Shown here: one piece after another, positions 46,414 through 58,800 of the stretch
Layout of the letters: each line of letters begins with the position of its first letter
Numbering within the stretch: position 1 is the first letter of the stretch
NCBI GenBank assembly: GCA_038503035.1
Contig: JAVSML010000046.1
Coordinates: forward strand, 1,147,004-1,211,003
Reading direction: 5' to 3'
Source: Crocodylus rhombifer
Lineage: Eukaryota > Chordata > Crocodylia > Crocodylidae
Length of the DNA: 64,000 nt
The notes under the pieces: model-generated
Told to the model about the DNA's origin: nothing
The model's database searches: none
What the model saw: the letters and a program-made list of their open reading frames with translations, nothing else
Program-made: the position numbers and the translations under genes

Positions 46414-46441
46414 TCTTTCTTTCTTTGTTTCTTTCTTTCTT
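46414..46441. repeat. (TTTC)n microsatellite, 3' flank of Tx1-like copy 2
   Basis: TCTTTCTTTCTTTGTTTC then TTTCTTTCTT follow the element tail, ending where TATATGTATATG begins. Confidence 0.85.
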
Positions 46442-46444
46442 ATA

Positions 46445-47805
46445 TGTATATGTAGAAGGCATGACAAGAAGACATAAATAATGGTAGAAATAACTCTTTT
46501 ACAAGATAAACAGAAATTTGAGTATCTAGTGAAGGGGAGAGTGGGAACTACTGTAATCCCTTTTTAGTGACAGCATTTCTAAATATTGGTAAACCATCCT
46601 TTAAAAATGGCCATAAACCTTAATCTAATGCTAAATTACAATGCAGTGAAATTATAACCCTCATGCAAAACAGTTCATTGTTGCTGATGCTGTTATACCT
46701 GATGTGAATTTCTAATGACCTGGAGAAAAGGAAAAAAACTGTCATTAGCAATGGCTAGGATCCTAACTTACAAACTTTCTCTACTTTATTTGCATTCTAC
46801 AGTTAATTCTAAACATAACTTTCTGAAACGTATGCCACGTGATATAATGGGGATGCTTATATTAAGGCATAAAATCAAGAATAATATTCTCCTTGCAGTA
46901 CCCTTAATGTGTTGGTTTTGTTGACATGTAGGCTCTTAAGACCGTTTTAATATTTGCCAAGATGCAAATGTGTAAGGACATCCCCCCCGTTTTACAGAAT
47001 AACATCAGAATGCCAAGAACAAGGAAATAATTGTCTAAGATTTTGTGCAAAAATATTCACACTTGAAGGATGGCTGGAAAAAGTATTTTTCCATTAAAAA
47101 GTGAACAAAATTAACTATGTTTTCTTTTTCAAGACATAAAGTAAGACTTTCAAAGAGGTCTATGAGATTTGAATATACCATTTCTATTAATAGGACAGAA
47201 AATAGGTTTCTAAATCTCAGAAGCAGATTTGGAAATCTATAATGTGTAATATTATTTGAGATGAATACTTCATACAGCACACTTAAACAGTTCTGGCCCT
47301 GACCCCTCAAGATGATCTGTTCAAGTGTAGCTTATGTGCTTATGGAGCTTCACAGAAGTCAATAGTATTCCATTCATGTCCATTTTTTTTACAAGAATGG
47401 GACCCTTACTGAGGTTTTAATAGGCAGAGAATAGATTTTTAGTCCTTATGGATTTTTTTTTTTTACCCATCACAGTGGCTGCTGTATTTCAAACTATATC
47501 CACAATTGAAACCTGTTAAAAATCACTCTGAAAGGAGAGAATTCATGTATGATATACATGACCACTGGAACTACTATTTAGAGGAAGAAAATGGGCTTTT
47601 CTGAAGAGCTTGAGTTTGATTTGAAGTCATTTCCTTTTCTTTTCTCAATACCTTGGTGTGATTGCTTTACCCAATATCAGGACCAATGACATTATAAAGG
47701 ACTGTGCAATAAGCCATACTAAAGGTCAGTAGTGTACTATTGTACATGCTGTTTCAATCTGAGTCTCATTTTCTGGTGAATGTTATTACTTTAATAGGGT
47801 TTCTT
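46445..47805. other. Unique AT-rich DNA, no gene seen
   Basis: No repeat or gene was recognised. ORFs at 46715-46924 and 47035-47310 lack any known domain. CCCCCCC occurs at 46982. Confidence 0.45.
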
Positions 47806-47807
47806 TA

Positions 47808-48198
47808 GGCATGTCTACATGTGCATTTAAGCACATCTAAATTTAATTCACATTCATTAGCTTAATGCACATTAAGTATCTTTACGCAGATGCCTACATG
47901 TGCAGGCATTAAAGTGCATTAATGTTTTGTGTGGACTGACTTGGGACTAGAGCTGGTCCCAAGCGTTACTGTGCTTTAACATGTCTACGTGTTCATTAAT
48001 ATGCTTTAACAATTTGAGCCTACATTTGGATACGTGCATTGCAGATAACCAAATTTAGGTGTGGATAGCTTAAATTCACCATTTTTAAAGTGCATTAAGG
48101 TCATGCACGTATACACATGCACCCTACTGTGCCTTAAATTTAGGCTAATGTGCCTTAAAGCCTTTATGTGCCGTAATGTGCCTTGTTTAGATATGCCC
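47808..48198. mobile_element. MITE with GGCATGTCTAC-type ends
   Basis: The left end reads GGCATGTCTACATG and the right end, reversed, GGGCATATCTAAACAA. The interior is rich in TTAATGCAC/GTGCATTAA words in both orientations, including an internal CATGTCTACGTG. CTTTA borders both ends and may be part of the target duplication. No coding sequence. Confidence 0.5.
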
Positions 48199-48435
48199 TT
48201 TAAGTCTTATGGAGTACTAGTCTTTGTATGATCGGAAATGGAAGCAAACTACCAGAAATCTGAGAATTTCAAGTCAAATTCCTAGAATTAAGAGGTTTGG
48301 TGCAGGTAAGCATCTATATTTTTGAGCACCTATTCTAACTTATTCTATAACCTACTGAAGTTTACCCAGTGTCAATTATTTGAATGCAAGGTCACTGATT
48401 TTAGAGGATATAATCATGAGCACAACAATCACGTA

Positions 48436-48751
48436 CAGTAAAACCCGCATTAACTGGCATGCCGGTTGACGCCGGTTGACTTGGCAAAAGGGAAACCAGA
48501 AGTGGGACTTCTGGTTTGTTGAATCCCACAGCCCAGGGGAAAGCAGCCTGTGCGGAGCCCCCTCTCCCTTTCCCCCAGCACACTGACACTGCGGGAGGGG
48601 CGGTATGGTTAATCTGAAATGTGGACATGCCAGACACAGCGGGAGGGGTGTCTTTGCCTCACCAGGCAAAGGCGCCTCTCAGATAACCAGCACATTAGGT
48701 TATCCGGCACCCGCCATTTCCCATAGATGCTGGATAACAGAGCTTTTGCTG
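48436..48751. mobile_element. Tigger/pogo-like MITE
   Basis: The left terminus CAGTAAAACCCGCATTAACT and the right terminus, reversed CAGCAAAAGCTCTGTTATCC, are the inverted repeats typical of pogo/Tigger elements ('cagtaaaacctcggttatcc'). TA lies on both sides (48434-48435 and 48752-48753), the standard Tc1/mariner target. The 316-base centre has no transposase. The minus-strand ORFs at 48376-48669 are incidental. Confidence 0.8.
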
Positions 48752-49074
48752 TACTACGGTCACTTCTGTTGTCAGTGAGACTGAACATAGGCTGACAATA
48801 TTTCTTCCCAGTGCTTTTATTACCGGAAAGATATTGACAAGAAGCTAGAAGTCCAAAATGGAATCAAAATGAGAAAAGAAATAATCGGGATGGACAGATG
48901 GGTTTATGAGCTATGAGTGAAATATGCATCACTTGACTGAATGATGATTTGGAAAGAAAGTATGAGTTTGGAGGTTGTAAACACCAAGATGGAAAGGAAA
49001 TCATTAAGATAATACAAAAGGATATAACAGGGTAATAAATGAAAAGTAGGCGGGTGGAAGGGGATCAGTTATCT

Positions 49075-49275
49075 CTCAGAAATCCTTCCTTGAAGCAAGA
49101 TTAGGCTGTAGAAAAGTTTGTAGCTTGTAAAGGAAGTGGTAGAAATGCCCTGCTTTTAAAACTACATATTAGAAAACACTTTTACAGAGAATATACTATA
49201 GTTACTGGAAGAAGGACTAGGTGACCTAAGCAGGTCTTTCACATCTCTAACATCTCTGGTTGTATGACTGATATA
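49075..49275 (+). mobile_element. Decayed CR1 3' end
   Basis: AAAGGAAGTGGTAGAAATGC corresponds to the '..EVV..' block, followed by GGACTAGGTGACCTAAGC and AGGTCTTTCACATCTC, the CR1 3' UTR order. It is short and old. Confidence 0.55.
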
Positions 49276-49279
49276 AAGC

Positions 49280-50980
49280 AATTTAAGTTTTAATGCCTGA
49301 GGGTGGATGATTCTCATTAGTTATTGACTGTGAATGAACTGCTTAAATGAGAATATTTTATTTCTCCTTTACTGTTTTATAGAAGACTCTGAGGTAATGT
49401 CTAGTTTTGTTTTGCATTTCCATTGTTTTATATTTGACTCAGATAAGTTTGTTCAGTGTCACATTGCAAATGTTCAGTGTCACATTGTAAACCTTCAGCA
49501 ACTAAATCTTCATTAACCTTCTGTGCCAATTCAAAAAGGAAAAGATTTTAAAAACGTCTCTAAATTGAAGAGCTGCAGGAAACACATTTTGGCCAATTAC
49601 CTGCTCCTTGCTGTGATGTTTTGCTGCCATTTCTATATATACAAAAATAGAATTAGAGTACCTTATTTATTTGAAACATTTTGCTGCATTTCATTTTACT
49701 TGTCTTGTTGAAATCCTCTTAGGAAAATGCAAGGCCTGATAATTTCTCTCCTTGTTAAGTAGCAGAAAGATAATAAAAAGTTGTACTCTATTTTGCAAAA
49801 TATTTTCAGTTAAGCATGTATCTTCTGACTTGTATCATCTTGTGAAACTTTCCATCTCACATACTTCTGTCACAGATAGCTTATCATCCTCAGCTTTAGC
49901 ATGTCATGACAAGGAGCTTGGGTAGCATGGATATATTTGAATATCACCAATTGTGTCAGTGAAATGTGTCTTCATCTTAATTCTGGCATGTATAAAAAAA
50001 CAAATGAACAAATCCAGAAGGAAAAGATCCTCTTTTCACCTTTCCTTCCTTTCTTTTAAATCTCTATTTATGGACAATGCATAAAATGGTATAAAATCAT
50101 GACAACGAATATGGCCATTCTCGTGGCATTTTTGACCCAACCAGAAGCAGCAAACAGGGGGAAACTCAAGGAAAAGCAACTGCTTGTAACATTCCCAAGC
50201 TCAGGGGTAGGACTAGTGAAATAAAACAAAGGAAACATTCGGCTGGTGAATTCCATTCATTTATTGCACAAGTAATTTCTGAATGAGTTCTGAAAATCAC
50301 CAATTGCATCATATTGTTGTTTTATACCACATGTCTGTAAATAAGATAAGTACCTTGTTTTGGGGGGGCAAAAAAAAAAAAGATTTTTCTGGATTGTTTC
50401 CTGCATCATCTTGAGCTCACCATAGCTGAATGCACCCAGATGTATGCTGCTCACTCTCTCCTTCCAGCTTCAAAGCTCAAACCTTAACCTTGTCCTAGTT
50501 GCTGCCAAATTGGCAGCAACTTTTGGCAGTGGCTGTGACAGGGTTCAAGCTTGAGCTTTGGAGGGGGGAGGGGAGGATGAGCAATACTTAAGACTCTGCT
50601 CCTCCTGCATGGGTCTGGGAAGGCAGCACAGCTCCCATAGGCCATTACAGTGTCCCCATGTCTGCAATGTAGAAACCAGCCATCTCACTTTCACCCCCAT
50701 TTTGGATGACTAATTCTTGGAAAAAGGGTGTGTGAGGTATGTGAGCAAATACAGTATGTTCACAAATATTCACTCAATGATTTCCATGAATGATAGTCCA
50801 TCTATACATTGTTTGGAAAAGGTTTCCTTCAAGTGTTTACTGTTCGTTGTGCATGGGTATGAGTGGTCACCAAAGCTACAGTTTTTTTGTTTTGTTTTTG
50901 CTGAGTGGAGCATTTTATGCAAGAAGTTAAATAATGAATAGTGATTGATTTGATACACATACTTTGAGTACCATTGCCAC
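49280..50980. other. Unique AT-rich DNA with a short tandem repeat
   Basis: GTTCAGTGTCACATTG occurs twice, about 20 bases apart, at 49451-49486. A poly-A run sits at 50371-50381. No gene was recognised; small ORFs at 49334-49711 and 50068-50454 have no domains. Confidence 0.45.
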
Positions 50981-50984
50981 AGTT

Positions 50985-51150
50985 TTTTTACCCAATGCTA
51001 CTGTGCAGTAGCTTGTTATTGCTGCACAGTTTCATGGCCACAAGGTTAGTGCCTGGCAACCCTACTGCATGATAATAATGAGCTACTGGTAATAATGAGC
51101 ATCTGGTAACAACAAGCTACTCATGTAGACATGTAGACATGCCCACAGAT
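50985..51150. repeat. MITE-like fragment
   Basis: CTACTGTGCAGTAGC near 50999 and the terminal CATGTAGACATGTAGACATGCCC near 51121, read in reverse as GGGCATGTCTAC, match the family of 47808 and 55089. Only one clear end is seen. Confidence 0.35.
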
Positions 51151-51574
51151 TATTGCTATGTAAAATCAGGTGTTGAAATCAAGAACCACCATCTTCAAAA
51201 TATTCATGCAAAGGGTCTCCCCACTCACATACAAGTCCATGGACAACTTAGAAAAAGAAATGTGAATAGGATGAAATAACCAGTGAAAACTAGACCCAGT
51301 GTTTGTGAATGCTGTATTTTTGAGTTATAGTATTCAACCAGCTCTGTCTACACTGTCGGATAATTTAAACACTTATCTATACTTCTGCTTATATAAGAAG
51401 CTTCACAGAAGCATAGCTGTGTATATATAACCAGAAGTATTCTAATATTATAAAAGCCTTTGTTGGTCTGTCTGGCCATAATGCTTTATTCACATGCTGA
51501 TTGGCTGACTGAAACAATTAATTGGAGTGCTCCAAGAGTATTTGGACAGAAAATGGTGTGGCAAAGCACCGCCA

Positions 51575-52315
51575 TAACAGCAGGGACACAGGGCAGAGCA
51601 GGGGGTTGGGGGCACAAGCCTGCCCCCCCCGTAGACAGCAGTGACGGAATGAGGGGGTGTAGTGGGTCCATTCTCCCCTCCCCTAACCGGATGAGAAGTG
51701 GGGGCAGGGCCAGACAGAGAAGGACATGGAGCTGCCAGGCTGTGACAAAAGCTGGAGAAGGAGGGAGGAGAGTGGGAATGGGAGGGGAAGGGTAAGCCTG
51801 GTGGTGGTGCCCTGCTGGTGCCACTGCTTCACCCTGACAACAGCCCCAAAAGGGTAGGGGAATGGGCCCGGCCCTGAAGTGGCAGGGGCAAGGGTGGGTG
51901 GAGTGGGCCCATTTGCCACCCTTCCTGACTGAATGAAAACTGAGGTTGAGACCAGATGCGGGGCTCTGTCCCTACCCACCATGATGGTGGGGAGCCTGCT
52001 GCCACTGTCCCACCTCTGCTGGGCCCTGACAAAAGTTGGGAGGGAAGGGAGCCGGAGAAGAAGGGGAGGGTAGGCACAGTGATGGTGAGCTCCTGCTGCT
52101 GCCAGTACCAGGCCCTGCCAACAGCTGGGAGGGAAGGGTGCGGGGAGGGGAGGCAGGTGGACACGGCGGGTGCGGACCCTGAGTGCAGGTGTGGTGGGGA
52201 ATGGGCCTGGACCGCAGTTGGGGAGGTGGGGATGGGGGAGCAGGGCCAGACCTGAAGTGCTGGGGTGCAGGGAGCAAGGGCTGGACATGGCCCTCTGTCC
52301 CCATCCCATCCCCCA
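51575..52315. repeat. GC-rich minisatellite block
   Basis: Diverged tandem units share the words CTG(A/C)CAA(A)AG(C/T)TGG, GGGAGGGAAGGG and GCAGGGCCAGAC and recur roughly every 100-150 bases, for example at about 51740, 52027 and 52116. AT-rich flanks on both sides contain similar ATTGGCT(G/A)A words at about 51501 and 52334. Long ORFs on both strands, up to 247 codons, are due to composition. Confidence 0.55.
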
Positions 52316-52329
52316 GTCATTCTGGACAG

Positions 52330-53250
52330 GCAATTGGCTAATCAATGTATATAAAACCTGCACTCCAAATCCTTTGAGTCCTGCCAGCAGTATGGATCCT
52401 ACCCATTTTCCACAGAAAGCAACCAACTTCTAAGGAGCAAAATCCAGGACATTATATTGGACACTCCACAGACCTCTGGAAGTGGAAGCAGTTTGGTTAG
52501 TATAGCCACCAGAGTGTGGTGCAGTAACTACTTCTCAAAACAAAAGCAGCATGCAGTATATATGCAGCATTATGTTGAGGCCAATTAGCTCAGCAGACCC
52601 AATTAGTGAAGCCTCATTCCTTCATGGCTGAAGGGCAAAGCTAATTTGCTTAGGTGCAGTGCTGTGTGACATGGTTATACTTCTGGTTAGGAGGTAGCTT
52701 AGAGCTAGATCCCTATTTGGAAGGAGTATAACTGTGTCCTTACAGCATGAGGCAGCATTCATGAAGCCAGATCAGAGCGCTGAGCCCAGGCAGTGCCGGT
52801 CAGAGACTCGCAGAAACAGGTGCTACAGGAGTCTAGATCAGTATCCTGGCTCATGCTGGTCCTAGCGAGGTAATTGAGGGGGGCAGGCATAGGCAACAGG
52901 CACCACTCGCTCCAGCCTTTTATAGGTGAGGCCCAGCCTGCAATTTGCTGGCTGGGCAAAGACTAAGATCCTTGCTCCTGATGCCCATGTGCTTTCCTTG
53001 CATTATTTTTATTGTTTCTCTGGTTTTGACTCTTGGCTCCTGGTTTCAGTTCTGACATCTGTCATATCCTGATTCTTAGCTCCCTGGGAACCCAGCTTCT
53101 GGACTTTGCCTGTCTACTGGGTAACTGCCCCTGAACACCCATGCTTCAGTCCTTAACAGCACCAGGCAGAGCCCTCTCAGCAGACGCAGCAGGAAATTTT
53201 TGGGAGATGCACAAGTTGGAACTGTATAAGAAACTCTGGGATGGTCATCA
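52330..53250. other. Unique DNA, no gene seen
   Basis: No recognised repeat or gene. Around 52740-53100 the DNA is less AT-rich and CpG is present, but no exon-like frame was found. Confidence 0.4.
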
Positions 53251-53269
53251 TGGTAGTAAGAAAGGCCTG

Positions 53270-53815
53270 AGGGAGTGCCACTTCCTTGTAACATGCTCCT
53301 TCTACTCATACAATAGACCCACCTCAAGAGTTAATATAAAGAGCTATGCAAAAGATGCCATTTGCAACACAGGAGCAGCAATGATTTTTATAAAACCCAG
53401 GAATTACACTATATATTGTAGAAGTAATTAGCTTACTTGACTAGAAAAACAGACAAAGACCAGAAGTGCTGATACTGCTTAATTCAGTTAAATGTTCTGA
53501 GATAAGGAATCCCGCACACCTTGGGTTATCCTTAGGTTATCTTGATATCTTGCCCTGTGCATAGATAGTTTGTTTAAGTAAACTTCCTAAATTTCTGTGT
53601 AATTTACTATTGTTTTGTTTCTCCAAGGTGTATTTTTTATCTCTTTCTCTGTCTTTAGTATAAATACACTTGTAAACTTAGAGAGTCTTAGAAATCCTTT
53701 GAAACAGACAAGTGGGCGCTTCCCCTTGCTGTGTGGAATCCTCCCTGTGATCACAGTATAGCCTTAAATAAAGAAAAGCTGGCTCTGTCAGTTCTGATTC
53801 AACCACAATGCGAAG
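53270..53815 (+). repeat. Possible LTR with TATA box and poly-A signal
   Basis: TATAAATA at 53659-53666 and AATAAA at 53767-53772 lie about 105 bases apart, as in the U3-R-U5 arrangement of retroviral LTRs, with GTGTGGAATCCTCCC between them. I could not fix TG...CA ends or a target duplication, and no retroviral coding region adjoins. The spacing could be chance. Confidence 0.28.
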
Positions 53816-53819
53816 TTTG

Positions 53820-55078
53820 ATTTCTTCCACAATATTCTTGCACGTTTTCCACTAGCTTTTTTTCCATTATGTATTTGCTCATAGAAAGAGATTTTCTCAT
53901 TTTTGCTTCAGTGGATCCAGTGACAAACTCCAAACACATCATTAAAAGGAAAACTGAATAAGGAAGGAAAAAATACCAGTGAAGCTTTTTGGCCGAAATG
54001 ATTAGCCAGAATTTGGGCCTATTTTTCTGTAAACTGGTCCATTGACATTTTATTCTCAAAGTCTGTACAGGTACAAGAATATGCTAGGAACACAAATCCT
54101 CACAAGTTCTCTGCCAGATCATGGGAGTAGAGGAAAGGGAGGATTCCTCTTCCTGTCTTTCTCTCCCAGTTTCCTGACCATATGACATCCATGGCTGGCT
54201 CTAAGCCACATGTCAAAGGGTTGTGCCAGGGCTGAATAGTTCAGTCTCTTTTCTGGGGTAAATTCTGAAGTGCCATCAGGGCCATCAACCATCATGTTGG
54301 CTGCCAGAAGTCACCACTTTGTCCACTCTTCCAGCCATTCATTTGGGCTGTGATGTTAAACTGAGCAAAAAAGCCTCCAGAGAAGGTTTTTTCCTTCAAA
54401 GATGTTTCAGTATTTTTCTGCTATTTTTCTCTGTTTGCTTCTTCCTGATTTATTAGGAATACCAGCCCACAGTTTCTCATCTTGGATCCTGCTCTGAACA
54501 CCAGGGTTATACCTTTTGCTAGAAAAATTAGAGCTTATTTTTGGAATTTCTTTCCAGGTATGAGGAGGAATGTGGAGGAAGAATGGAATCCATTTCTTTG
54601 GGGGGTCTTTTTCATGCCATTTCATTTTTTTTACAGGACCATGTGCAAAATCCTGCTTTTCTGTGGGCGGGAGACATGACCACTAAAAGTCCCACTCTGT
54701 AGGCCTTGCTCAGACTGTAAGCGGCTTGCCTTTGAAGGCATTATAAAAATATAAAAGTCAAACATGAATTGTTACTTGCCTAGATTTGGGCATATGTTTC
54801 AGGCTTGGACTTTATAATTGTTCTAATTATAAGTTCCAAACCTGGTGCACACGCCTAAATCTAGGCAAGTAATAATTTGTTGTAAGGTGTTCATAGGATG
54901 TTTATCCTGCCAAAACTCAGCTCAATTTATGGAAAGTTCACTACTAAAAGATGGCATATAGGCTATTAATGCACTATGTACAGCTATGCAAATAAGTACA
55001 TTTATGCAGTATAGAAGGAATGGGTAAGGGAATGAGACTGTGGCAAATATGAATCAAGAAAATGGTGGGGAAGGGAAA
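53820..55078. other. Unique AT-rich DNA with an inverted pair
   Basis: No gene is seen. TTACTTGCCTAGATTTGG at about 54773 and CCTAAATCTAGGCAAGTAA at about 54854 are inverted copies enclosing about 65 bases, a small hairpin element. The minus-strand ORF at 53799-54059 has no recognisable domain. Confidence 0.45.
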
Positions 55079-55088
55079 GACAGTCAGC

Positions 55089-55558
55089 AGGCATGTCTAC
55101 ACATGCCGTAAATGCACCTGAATAAACTTTGGAGCTTACTGCTCTGGAGTTTATTGTTCCCAAGCACACTGATTGAATGTGTGCCTGGGACTGCAGCATG
55201 TTGAGCCTGTTTGCATGCAGCATGTTGAGCCTCATCTCATGTTAAGCCTGTCTGGCATGGGGTCTGGAGGGTCAGTCTGCCAGCCTAGGGCTGTTCTGCC
55301 CAGCTCAATGTGCTGTGGAGGGTTTGGCTGGGGTACGAGGGCACTGAAGGAAACTCATGCCCCAGCCAACCAGGTCAGCATTTACACATGCGCTGCTGTG
55401 GAGTAAAAAAACTCTGCAGCAGGATAGTACTTGTATTTATATATGCTGTGGAGTTAATTAGTTTACCCCAGACTAATAGGGGTGCATGTGTAGGTATGCA
55501 GTGTTTATTGCACAGCTAATTAGTCTACTGTGCAATAAATGTTTCATGTAAACATGCT
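55089..55558. mobile_element. 470-base MITE with probable target duplication
   Basis: The left end AGGCATGTCTACAC and right end (reversed) AGCATGTTTACATG are inverted repeats. CAGTCAGC at 55081-55088 and CAGTCAGT at 55559-55566 match at seven of eight bases, the length expected for hAT elements. The interior holds GCATGTTGAGCCT words repeated in tandem near 55196-55250. No transposase. Confidence 0.6.
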
Positions 55559-55569
55559 CAGTCAGTAGC

Positions 55570-55880
55570 AAATTGATCCATGATGTCTCTGTACATTTTC
55601 ATGGGTTCTATGGAAGTTAGCTGTCATTGTTTCTGTTTAACTATTCTAATTTTGAACAGTTACAACTTGTCTGATTCCCAATCCCAGCCCTGTAGAACCA
55701 AACAAATATTTGATGTATGCACACTGGAATTCACATAGACATCCCTGACATCTATTTATTTTTCATTTTTAGGGAAAACAGTTCTTGTAATATACTCAAG
55801 TTTTTATTTATTTTTTTTAGTGCAGAAGACTTGTGCGGTTTTCATGGCAAACAGCATACAATTAATAACCTGAAATCATG
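55570..55880. other. AT-rich spacer
   Basis: Nothing was recognised between the MITE and the LINE that follows. Confidence 0.4.
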
Positions 55881-55884
55881 AGAG

Positions 55885-58800
55885 ATAATGTTGTTGTGCA
55901 TCCTTTGTGGATGAAGATGACTTCATCCAGTGGGTGGGGGAGAGTTGGCGGGGAAGAAGAGAGAAAAGAAGTGGGAAAGAAACAGGAGGGAGAAAAGAGA
56001 AAAGGAGAAAAAGAGAAAGGAGGAGGTGGAGGCTAAGTCACGTGAGTATGTAAGTGATTTATAAGCCCAATCTTTGCCTTGAACAATCTGCTGAAGCAGG
56101 GGCAGGAAAACGATGAGGACTGGGGTATGAGAGGTTTTTGTTTTCCTGGTCATGCTTTCTTCATTGCTTCTGCCGTGCATTGCTGTTTGAAGGCCAGTGC
56201 TCCGTTCTGAATTGATGACCTTCAGGATGGACAGTTGTGAGCGATTTGCTCCCATGACTTCAGGTTGATGCTGAAACTCTTTAGGGACACCTTTAGGGTG
56301 TCCTTGTACCACTTCTTTGGTATCCATGCACTGTTGCATGTCATCTTGTGAGCCTGCACATAACACACAGTTGTCAGCGAAGAGGAAGTTGTGAAGCTTG
56401 GCTGTCTGGACTTTGGAGCTGATTTGGAGCCTGTGCAGGTTGAAGATGTTTCTGTCAAAATGGTACCTGATCCGCATGCCAAGGTTATTGTCTTGGAAGA
56501 CGTCTAACAGCATGGCAGAGAATACCGTGCTGAATAGGGTAGGTGCGAGCACACAACCCTGCTTCATGCCTTTTGTGACTGGAAAGGGGTCACAGCATTC
56601 GCCATTTACAAGGATGCATGCCATCATGCTGTTGTGGAACTGTCAAACCACATTGATGAATTTTCTGGGGCATCCGTACTTCATGATTTCCAAGAGGGCT
56701 TTGCAGTTCACCGTGTTGAAAGCTTTGGTTAGGTTGACAAACATGAGGAGAAGGTCATTCTGTTCCTGGCACTCTTCTTGAAGCTGCCAGGCTGCAAACA
56801 CCATGTTGGTGGTTCCTTGTCCTCTTCTGAACCCACATTGGCTCTCAGGCAGTCGGTCATTTAGATGGTCGGTCAGACGATTGAGGAGCACTCTCGCGAG
56901 TATCTTGCCGGCAGTTGAGAGGAGGAAGATGTTCCTGTGGTTGTCACAGAGTTGGTGATTTCCCTTCCTCTTGTACAGGTGGATGAAAGAGGCATCTTTG
57001 AATTCTTGAGGGACTACCTCCTGCACCCACATACTGCAGAAGATCTCGGTTAGTTTCTTTGTGAGGTCATGACCACCTGATTTATAGACCTTCGCTAAAA
57101 TCGCATAGACTCCAGGAGCCTTGCCACTAGACTTTTGTTGTATGTCCTTTTGGAATTCCATGATCATAGGCAGAGCTTCAAGCAAGGTGTTGACAGTGAT
57201 TTGAGACAGCTTTGTATGGTGTCCATGTTGACAGAGGAGGTCCGATTGAGGATGGCACTGAAATGTTCGGTCCATCTCTGGAGGATCTGGGTCTTGTCAG
57301 TTAGCAGTGTGGTTCTGTTGGCAGACAGCAGATGGGAGAATCCAAAGACCTGTGGACTGTAGACATCCTTTAGGGCATTGAATATCTTCTTTGCATTGTT
57401 TTGGTCAGCCTAGTGCTGGATCTTGTCTTCTTTGTTCTTCAACCATGTGTCCTGCATCCCTCATAACTTGCGTTGAATGGTCTTCCGTATCAAGCTGTAG
57501 GCATGTTGTTCTGATGTGGACTTATCATAGAGGCAGGCTCTGTGGAGATGTTGTTTCTCTTTCAGCAGCCATTATATCTCCTTGTCATTTTCAATGAACC
57601 AGTCTTGGTGTCTGTGGATGCTTGGTCCCAGGGTCTCAAGAGCTGCAGAGTGTATAGCTTCATAGAGCCACTTCTGCTTGGCTTTGATGGATCTGGAACA
57701 GAGCGGTGTAGTGTGAAACTGATATTTCAGATGGTTCATAAAACACAGCCTGGAGCTGTCATTTATCAGCCCTGCAGTGCTGAAATACTTCAGTCCACTT
57801 CATTGTTGTGGATGATGTCTGATCTGAATCGTGATCTTTGGTGAAGAGATGATGAGTCAATGATCAGTCTAGCATTCAGCACCACACATTGCTTTGGTTA
57901 CATGGACATTGCATCTGTCCCTCCTTCAGATGATGACATAGTCAATAAGATGCCAGTGCTTGGAGTGAGGGTGCAGCCACAATGTCGTCTTCTGGTTGGG
58001 GATCTGGAACATAGTGTTAGTAACCAGAGGTTCATGTTCAGCACATAGTCTGAACAGGACAAGATCATTGCTATTGCAACTTCTGATCCCGTGCTTCCCT
58101 ATGATGACATCCCATGCTTGGTAGTCAGAGCCAATCCTGGCAGTGAAGTCGCCAACAAGGATGAGATGGTCAGACTTCAGTACAGCAGTGATCACAAAGT
58201 GGAGGTCATCCTAGAACTGGTTCTTGACTTCATCAGAGTTGGTCATAGTAGGCCCCTACTATGCACTGATGATAGTGGTATACTTTTTGCCAGGCAGGGA
58301 GAGCATGAGCACCATCAGCTGTTCATTCACTCCCTTGGGCAGGCAGGTCAGCTTCTTGATAAGGATGTTTTGTATAGCAAAGCTGACACCTGTTTCCCAT
58401 TTGGCTTTGCTGGCATGACCACTCCAAAAGAATATGTAACCAGCTTTTCCTTCTGTGAGCTGACCCTCACCAGGTAAGTGAGTCTTAGCAGGGTCAGGGA
58501 TCTGGATAATGTATCTGCCCAGTTCTCCTTTCAGGTCTGTTGGTGCTTCTGTCAGTCAGCTTACATACGTTCCACACACCCAGCTTAAGAGGGATTGATT
58601 TCTTTCCTTTTCAACTGGTATAGTGGGACCCAGGCCAGCGGAGGTATGCTGGCCAGGGTGAAGTGAAGCAGACAATGTTTGGGGCACCTCTTCTAGCCCG
58701 TTCCTTATTCTAGGAGGTAAGTGGCACGGTCCTGAATAGGGCTGCTTGGTCACTCAGAGGGCTGCTGAGTTCTACTGCTGCTTCTGTCCAGTAGAAAGTG

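Noticed and set aside
45715..46462. Minus-strand ORFs of 213 and 165 codons with repeated peptide units
   Set aside because: The peptide repeat is just the 99-base duplication in the 3' UTR of Tx1-like copy 2 read backwards.
51683..52426. Minus-strand ORF of 247 codons, Pro/Ser-rich
   Set aside because: It lies in a GC-rich minisatellite with overlapping open frames on both strands and no family resemblance.
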